This document shows, piece by piece, positions 57,995 to 64,000 of a stretch of DNA of 64,000 bases (position 1 is the stretch's first letter; each line of letters begins with the position of its first letter). The stretch comes from Kingdonia uniflora. Taxonomy: Eukaryota; Streptophyta; Magnoliopsida; Ranunculales; Circaeasteraceae. The stretch covers positions 1,116,001 through 1,180,000 of the forward strand of contig JACGCM010001511.1 in assembly GCA_014058105.1 (NCBI GenBank). Reading direction: 5' to 3'. The notes below the pieces were generated by a model. The model worked only from the letters and a program-made list of their open reading frames with translations, ran no database searches and was not told where the DNA came from. A program made the position numbers and the translations under genes.

Positions 57995-58924
57995 ATAAAT
58001 TAGACCATTTAGAAATGTTACATTTTTATCAAAGGTGCAGAACTCAAAGTACGGTTTTAATCGTTGGCCATTGACCTTAAAAATATTTCCGTTCTTAGGA
58101 ACCTTCACTTCTACGGCCCCATGAGGAAAAATAGTTTTAATCGTATAGGGGTCATGCCAACGGGATCGTAGTTTCTCGGGAAATAGATGAAGCTATGAGT
58201 TATAAAGCAATACCTTTTGATTGGGCTTGAAAGTTTTGCGAATAATTGATTTATCGTGAAAAGCTTTGGTACGTTTCTTGTAAATTTTGAAACATTCATA
58301 AGCTTCATGACGGAGTTCATCTAACTCAGAAAGTTGAAGCTTTCTCTTAGACCCAGATTGGTCAATCTCAAAGTTAAGGGCTTTTGTAGCCCAAAGAGCT
58401 TTGTGTTCTAGTTCCAGAGGTAAGTGGCAATCCTTCCCAAAGAAAAGTCTATAGGGTGATATTCCAATCGGGGTATAATAAGCTGCTGGATAGGCCCAAA
58501 GGTCATCATCATGACGATCTGACCAGTCTTTGCGATCAGTTCGAACAAATTTTTCTAAAATTCTTTTAATCTCCCAATTGGAAAATTCTATTTGACCATT
58601 TGTTTGCGGATGGTAAGGTGTGATAACTTTATGAGTGATGGAATAATTTTTCAATAAAGTTTTAAAAACAAGATTGCAAAAATGTTTCTTACCATCACTT
58701 ATAATTGCTCGAGGAGTGCCAAAGTAATTAAAAATGGATTTCATAAATTTGACCACAGGCTTATGGTCATTTGTCAAATATGCTACCGCTTCGACCCATT
58801 TGGAGACATAGTCTACTGCGACTAGAATATAAAGATTTCCGCGAGGTGAAGGAAACGGGCCCATAAAATCTATGCCCCAAACATTAAAATATTCAATAAT
58901 AAGAATGTTGTTTAAGGGCATCAT
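57995..58924 (-). pseudogene. Integrase of the Athila-type element (core and C-terminus)
   Basis: Open for 243 codons from 58924 to 58193. It then continues in the same frame after one TAG (58190-58192) to about 57995. The catalytic triad is present: Asp in VWGIDFMG, Asp in IISDGKKHF near 58705, Glu in [17 protein letters not shown] near 58590. [18 protein letters not shown] and LHLFPEKLRSRW, then VNGQRLKPYF, complete the normal Athila C-terminus. With only that stop, it is the most intact integrase core in the window. The usual SDGGTHF has become SDGKKHF. Confidence 0.85.
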
Positions 58925-59650
58925 GTTGCGGTGAGAAATATTGTCGGTCCTCTGACATCTATCTTAAGTAAAACAAAAGGTCTCTGTATCACGAAAAAGG
59001 GTAGGCCAATAAAGAACAGATTAAAGAATTTTGGCAGCCATTTTCTTGGCACTGAAATGCCCTCTACATGCATAGGTGTGACAAAACATGAGTACGTTCT
59101 GGAAGTCATTATTGGGAATGCATCTTCTAATAACTTGGCCAAAGCAAAATTTATACAGATAAGGATCGTCCTAACTGAAACGTCTAACCTCGTGTAAGAA
59201 TTTTGTTTTATCTTGCTTAGACAAGTAGTCAGGTAATCGTCCAGTAGTAAGATAATTGACAATGTCGGCATATTAAGGTAGTTGTATAATAGTTATAGGC
59301 TGCTCATCAGGAAATGTCTCTAAGATAGGGTAGGGATCCTCACCACCTTCGATCAGAAGTCAGGATAAATGGTCTGCCACAACACTTTCAACACCTTTCT
59401 TATCACAAATTTTTATGTTAAATTCATGTAATAAGAGGATCCATTGGATTAACTGAGGCTTATAGTCCTATTTGGATAATAAATATTTTAAGGTGGCGTT
59501 ATCGATATAGATAATGATTTTGGACCTAACAAGATTTGACCAAAAATTTTCTAATGCAAATACAATGGCTAATAACTCCTTTTCAGTGGTAGAGTAATTC
59601 ATTTGTGCATCATTGAATGCACGACTGGCATAGTAAATAATATGAAATTT
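58925..59650 (-). pseudogene. RNase H and integrase zinc finger of the Athila-type element
   Basis: RNase H signatures are near 59640-59460 (IIYYASRAFNDAQMNYSTTE, KELLAIVFALENF, IIYIDNATLKYLL). A linker with PDYLSKQDKTKFLHEVRRF follows near 59230-59190. The zinc finger part (IRRCIP, MFCHTYACRGHFSAKKMAAK) reaches about 59030, after which the frame is lost until 58924. Frames change at least twice, and stops are present (for example within YLLSK*DYKPQ). The order RT, RNase H, zinc finger, core is normal. Confidence 0.75.
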
Positions 59651-60700
59651 TAATCTACTCTTTGCCCTAAAACTGCTCTAATAGCGTAGTCAGATGCATC
59701 GCACATCAATTCAAATGGAAGATCCCAGTTGGGCGGTTTGATGATTGGAGCGGAAGTTAATAGAAGTTTGAACTTCTCAAAAGCTCTAGAGCATTCATCA
59801 TCAAAGCAGAAATCAGTGTCCTTAGCAAGTAAATTGCATAAAGGTTGGGAAATGTTGCTAAAATCTTTGATAAACCAACGATAAAACCCCGCATGTCCTT
59901 GAAATGATAGAATAGCCTTAACCGCCCGAGGAAGAGGTAAGGAAGAAATAATATCGATTTTGGCCTTATCAACTTCTATCCCTTTGTTGGAGATGATATG
60001 CCCAAGAACTATCCCATGTGTTACCATGAAGTGACACTTTTCCCAGTTTAAGACCAAATTGGTTTGTGTACATCGTTCTAGAATGAGCTCTAAATGGTGT
60101 AAACATTCATCAAAAGATGAACCAAACACTAAAAAATCATCTATGAAGATTACGATAAATTTATCAACCATATCAGAGAAAATGTCCATCATACAACGTT
60201 GAAATATAGCGGGTGCATTACACAAACCAAATGGCATACGTTGATAAGCATAAGTCCCGTAGGGTCATGTGAATATGGTTTTCTCCTGATCTTCTGGAGT
60301 GATGGGGATCTGATAATATCCAGATTAACCATCAAGAAAACAATAATAACTTTTTCCCATTAATGATTCAAGCATTTGATCAATGAATGGAATAGGAAAA
60401 TGATCTTTCCTAGTGATCGTGTTTAACTTTCTGTAATCGATACAAATACGCCACCCGGTGGTAATGCGGGTAGGGATTAATTCATTATTCTCATTTCTGA
60501 CTACAGTAATCCCTGATTTCTTGAGTACAACTTGAGCAGGGCTGACCCACTTACTATCCGAAATGGGGTATATGATACCTGAGTCTAATAACTTGAGAAC
60601 TTCTTTCTTAACCACCTCCATCATAGTTAGATTTAAACGCCGTTGCATCTAGTACAAATTTTTAGCACCTTCCACAAGAGTGATGCGATGCATGCACACG
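59650..60700 (-). pseudogene. Reverse transcriptase of the Athila-type element
   Basis: Two open pieces. 60648-60325 (107 codons) has EVLKLLDSGIIYPISDSKWV, GWRICIDYRKLN and DHFPIPFIDQMLE. 60237-59650 (195 codons) starts MPFGLCNAPAIFQRCM and has the catalytic FIDDFLVFG (two Asp retained, near 60130-60150), then LVLNWEKCHFMV, GIVLGHIIS, FYRWFIKDFSNISQPL and FELMCDASDYAI. A stop after FLDG near 60322 and another in the following 30 codons separate the pieces. The FIDD form is usual in Athila. Otherwise it is close to full length. Confidence 0.85.
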
Positions 60701-60732
60701 GCCGGGTTAATTCCCTTCAAGTCTGCTATAGA

Positions 60733-61713
60733 CTACCCAATGGCTGATTTATGTCGTCTATGGATACTCAACAGTCTTCCGTCCTGGTCCACATATAGAT
60801 TGGAAGCTATTATCACAAGTTGAGTTTCAGAATTACCTAGAAAGGCATACTTGAGAGTATTGCGTAATGGCTTGAAGTCTAGCTGGGGTGGTTTAATAAT
60901 AGATGGAATAGGTAAACTAGTTGATAGATCAAGAGGTTCCAGTCTACGGCTCCATTTGGATATGTTAAAAATAGGAGTTGAGTCAAGTAAATCAATAAAT
61001 TTGTTAACGATTGTGTCTTCATTAAAGTCGTTACCGAAGTTTACAAGACATGATTCTAAGGGGTCATCTGAAAATGATTTTGGGAACGAGTTATAAACTA
61101 GGGAGTCAATCATATTCAGTTCAGCCATGTTATCAGAATGAGGGACTTGAGTATTATTGTTAAAAACATTGAGTTTGATCTTCATGTCTCCCATTGATAA
61201 TTGTAAGACCCTATTAAAGTAATTAATAATGGCATGAGCAGTGACAGGGAATGGGTGACCCAATATGACGGGGATCTCGCAGCTAGGATTCGTGACATCT
61301 TCAGTGTCTAAAACAATAAAGTCCACGGGAAAAATAAGAGTATCTACCTTTATAAGAATCTCCTCAAGGATACCACGTGAGTATCTTATTGACCTATCAG
61401 CCAATTGAAGTGTCATTCGGGTAGGTTTGAGTTCTCCAAGTCCTAATTCCTGATAGACCGAGTAAGGTAAGACATTCATACTAGCCCCTAAGTCGAGTAA
61501 CACCCTATCCACTTTGTGATCTCCAATTTTATAAGGGATGGCTAGGCATCCAGGATCATGAAGCTTAGGAGGGGTTAATGTCTCAGTCAAGAAGACTTTT
61601 TTGTGCACATTGATTTTTATTTTCCTATCCTTAAGGAATTTGGCATACGTAGGAATAAGTATGATGGCATCGAGTACTGGAATATTTATATAAACTTGCT
61701 TAAATGTATCCAA
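60733..61713 (-). pseudogene. Retropepsin region of the Athila-type element (open 326 codons)
   Basis: The longest clean reading frame in the window. The active site LLDLGASMNVLPYSVYQEL is near 61515-61460, followed by LGLGELKPTRMTLQLADRS, ILEEILIKVDTLIFPVDF, IPVILGHPFPVTAHAI and LQLSMGDMKIKLNVF. The rest (from ~61130 down) is the linker to RT with SLPIPSIIKPPQLDFKPL near 60890. The enzyme would release Gag and Pol products. DLGAS replaces DSGAS as in other Athila proteases. Because neighbouring gag and RT are broken, I call it part of a dead polyprotein although this section is intact. Confidence 0.85.
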
Positions 61714-61739
61714 TATCTCGTCAAATTGAATTCATTTAT

Positions 61740-62760
61740 TAGCCGGAAGAAGGCATTGTGGATAAGGCACCTTTGGCTCAACACGTGCCTTTGGTATGGA
61801 AATTGACGAAGTAGGCAACTTCTTAGATTTTTTAAAAGGTTCATGGTTACTTACTACAACTGGTTCAGTCATACCTACCTCATCCTTAATAGCAACTGGT
61901 GTTGGCTCAACCCTAGGTATTTCAACTTGGTTATCAATTTGTCTACCACTTTGAAGACTGGTAATGACATTAAGCTATTTTGGGATTGAGTTAGGCTTAA
62001 ACCCAGGTGGTTCTATGGGATTAAATTCAAGTTGGTTAGGTAGCTTACCTGGTGGTCTCTCATGCAATATATTTTCCAAATGTCCTATCTGAGTCTCTAA
62101 ATTATAGATTGATTAGGATGTAGAATTTTGATTCACCAAAGTCTGTTGTAGGAATTTTGCATCATTTGTTGTTAAAATTGTAATGCTTGTTTTTACTTTC
62201 CATTAATTATTGCATGAAAAGAGCAAGGGTGTCTTCCAAAGATGGTTTAGGTGGAGCAGGCGAGAATTGTTTGGATGACTAAAAGGATTGTTAAGATGCC
62301 TGAGGATAAGATAGAGAAAGGGAATTCTTAGGAAAATTATGACCGAAGGATTGTGGCTCTCCAAAACCCCAACTGGGTTGGTTATCCTTCTACGAAAAAT
62401 TTAGGTGGTTCTGCAAAGTTGGCTTGTACGGGTCAAATGTCTCTACACAATCAAGGGTAAGTTGGCTTGTAGGTATTATTCAAAACATTCACTTACCCTT
62501 GATTGTCATTCATTTCATTGACCATGGGACAAATTTGAGTTACATGTGTTATATCATAACAAATGGTGCAACCCTGTTGTTTAACTTGGTTCATAGCCAT
62601 AATCTTAATTTTTCGGGTAAGAGTATCTAATTGGGTTTTAATGGCCGTTCCTTCACTCGCTTCATATAAGCCACCTTTCTTGGCTGTACGGACATTTATA
62701 TGCTGATCAAAATCCCACTGCTTAAAATTCTCAGCTAATGTATCCATAATGGGTGGTCCT
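61740..62760 (-). pseudogene. gag remnant of the Athila-type element
   Basis: Only the 3' part of gag can be read. 62747-62493 (84 codons) has FKQWDFDQHINV and ASEGTAIKTQLDTLTRKIK, with a degenerate cysteine motif CTICYDITHVTQICP that matches the single-knuckle form of Athila Gag. From 62490 to 61740 are Pro/Asn-rich segments with stops. The Gag core domain expected upstream is missing or unreadable, so this copy may carry an internal deletion at its 5' side. Confidence 0.65.
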
Positions 62761-62769
62761 AATTATTAG

Positions 62770-63970
62770 AGAGTTTTTTGTGTGATAAAATCTCGCAAGT
62801 TTTTAACAGTTTTTACCTTTACTAATGTTGGAATGCAAAGATTTTTAAACACGTCAATAGGTCAATCCAACCATAACAAATATTTTACTAGAGCAGCGCG
62901 TATTTGCACAGTCCACATGACTTTATGTTCCTAGTGCCAGGGCGGAGCGGATATAAACCCCTTATAGATGTCAAGTTTTAAGAGGTAACAACCTACGGGA
63001 AGTGTTTTCCGGTGAAGCTGTGGCTACCTCTTCACTTAGGGGGCGAAAGAAGGAAGTACCCCATCACTTAGGGGGCATAAGAAGGATGGATTTGATGATG
63101 TTTTTAGCTTTGCGTATTGTCTGTCACGTTTCCAACTTTGTGATTATCCTGCAAAACAAGAGAAAAATGATTAGTTAACTTGAGACAACAATATTAATTT
63201 AATTTCTAACTTTATTGTAGTCTATGATGTCCCGATTTTCAAATGTGTATATCTTTCTGCTCAGTTGAGAGAGAGCAATAAATAATATCAATTTGGAAAG
63301 ATATTTCAGAAAGGAAAAATATTGAAGAAAAAAGTTTTCTTGAACTTAGCTTTCCTATTGTTCAAAACAAGTGATGGCTGAATAGCGGAGTCCTCAACTG
63401 AGACTATTTTTTACTATTTTTTCAAAAGGGTGTAACTCACAAACGACTAGACAGAAAAATATGACCTATAGAAATTCGGAAAGGTTTTTGAATTATCTAA
63501 AACTTTTGTAGTAAACGTATTATCCAACTATGAAGTATGATCTAAAATGGTAATATTTAGGAGTAGAATTCATAGTTATAAAAAATAATGAGATGAGCTT
63601 GTGATAATTAGCCGTCACAACTTATTAATCAAGTACAAATAAATGTCGGGCAACACATAAAGAGTAGAAGCTATAGCACCAAGCCTTGTGCAAGCAATTT
63701 TCAATAATAATGTTCACTGTTGCGAACAACAATTAATACTCAAGCAAGCACTAAAGTAAACTTATGTTAGACCACAAAGCTACTGTAGCGCCAAAAACTC
63801 GAAATAATCCTTTTAAAAAAAAACTAAACTAGAGAAACCAAAAGAGAAATAATAATAATAGAAACACTATGCAAATATTAGAAACAAAGAATTTTGAAAT
63901 CATTGGCACGACATTATAAGAAATTGACAAAGAAAATTCGGTATTAGAGAGAATAGTTTTCAACGATGCC
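62770..63970. other. Leader region of the Athila-type element; no readable gene
   Basis: No supported ORF. A near-tandem duplication, CACTTAGGGGGC followed by (G/A)(A/T)AAGAAGGA, occurs at about 63035 and 63066. The region should hold the 5' leader and the gag start; the gag core is not recognised. Confidence 0.4.
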
Positions 63971-63988
63971 TCCCCGGCAACGGTGCCA
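63971..63988 (-). promoter_or_regulatory. tRNA-Asp-type primer-binding site
   Basis: On the minus strand TGGCACCGTTGCCGGGGA, one base different from the complement of the plant tRNA-Asp 3' end (TGGCGCCGTTGCCGGGGA). It lies two bases from the LTR end and confirms the Athila assignment. Confidence 0.9.
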
Positions 63989-63990
63989 TT

Positions 63991-64000
63991 TGATAAGAGA
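63991..64000 (-). repeat. End of the 5' LTR of the Athila-type element (continues beyond window)
   Basis: Minus-strand TCTCTTATCA directly upstream of the PBS. It ends ATCA, like the 3' LTR at 55392 (CTCCTATCA). Only ten bases are in the window. Confidence 0.7.

Larger units (their letters stand above)
55392..64000 (-). mobile_element. Athila-type Ty3/gypsy element, minus strand, 5' LTR just outside the window
   Basis: On the minus strand from the right edge: 5' LTR end (63991-64000), tRNA-Asp-type PBS, leader, gag, protease, RT, RNase H, integrase, ~1.5 kb without a gene, and the 3' LTR (55392-56646). The coding parts have fewer lesions than the plus-strand Athila remnant at the left of the window. 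An env-like ORF is not recognised between integrase and LTR. It is inserted into the integrase of Tat element #3 at 55391/55392. The other half of that integrase and the second target duplication should lie beyond 64000. Confidence 0.85.

Overview
The window looks like gene-poor, transposon-dense plant nuclear DNA, almost certainly from a flowering plant. The support is wall-to-wall Ty3/gypsy (Athila-type and Tat-type) and Ty1/copia LTR retrotransposons, plant-style primer-binding sites (tRNA-iMet and tRNA-Asp types), env-like 'plant transposon' ORFs, and small AT-rich GT-AG introns. I see no intact conventional host gene, rRNA gene or tRNA gene. Nearly every coding region is broken by in-frame stops and frameshifts, so most elements are old. 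Many stops replace conserved Gln, Arg or Trp codons, as expected from decay of methylated cytosines.

Layout: (1) ~960-5912, plus strand: Athila-type remnant with gag, protease, integrase and env-like ORF; RT and RNase H are deleted. (2) ~6178-16480: a minus-strand Tat-type element with a large ORF on the opposite (plus) strand. A solo LTR (~9052-10208) and a copia-like LTR fragment (~10800-11200) sit inside that ORF. (3) 16490-17645: unassigned. (4) 17646-28961: a complete but decayed 11.3-kb plus-strand Tat-type element with LTRs, PBS, gag-pro-RT-RNaseH-INT, a 60-bp tandem array and an antisense ORF with its own candidate promoter and intron. (5) 29809-34690, minus strand, and 34886-40046, plus strand: two copia elements of one family, head to head, each with ~650-bp LTRs and a perfect 5-bp target duplication. 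(6) 40052-42898: unassigned AT-rich sequence. (7) 42899-50231, minus strand: a Sirevirus-like copia lacking integrase/RT/RNase H, interrupted by a 2.49-kb solo LTR (46751-49240, duplication ACCGC). (8) 50405-52807: a short non-autonomous LTR element. (9) ~52960-55391: the remnant of a third Tat-type element, again with an opposite-strand coiled-coil ORF. (10) 55392 to beyond 64000, minus strand: an Athila-type element whose 5' LTR begins only at the last ten bases.

The most notable system is repeated three times. In each Tat-type element the pol gene and a coiled-coil ORF run tail to tail, and a tandem-repeat island of unrelated sequence lies between their 3' ends. In the best copy the antisense ORF has a G-box plus TATA box upstream and a plausible 80-bp intron. 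An intron on that strand would survive retrotransposition, because the genomic RNA is its complement. A second notable pattern is arrays of TTCGAA-centred palindromes in three different LTRs, arranged in pairs 20-21 bp apart.
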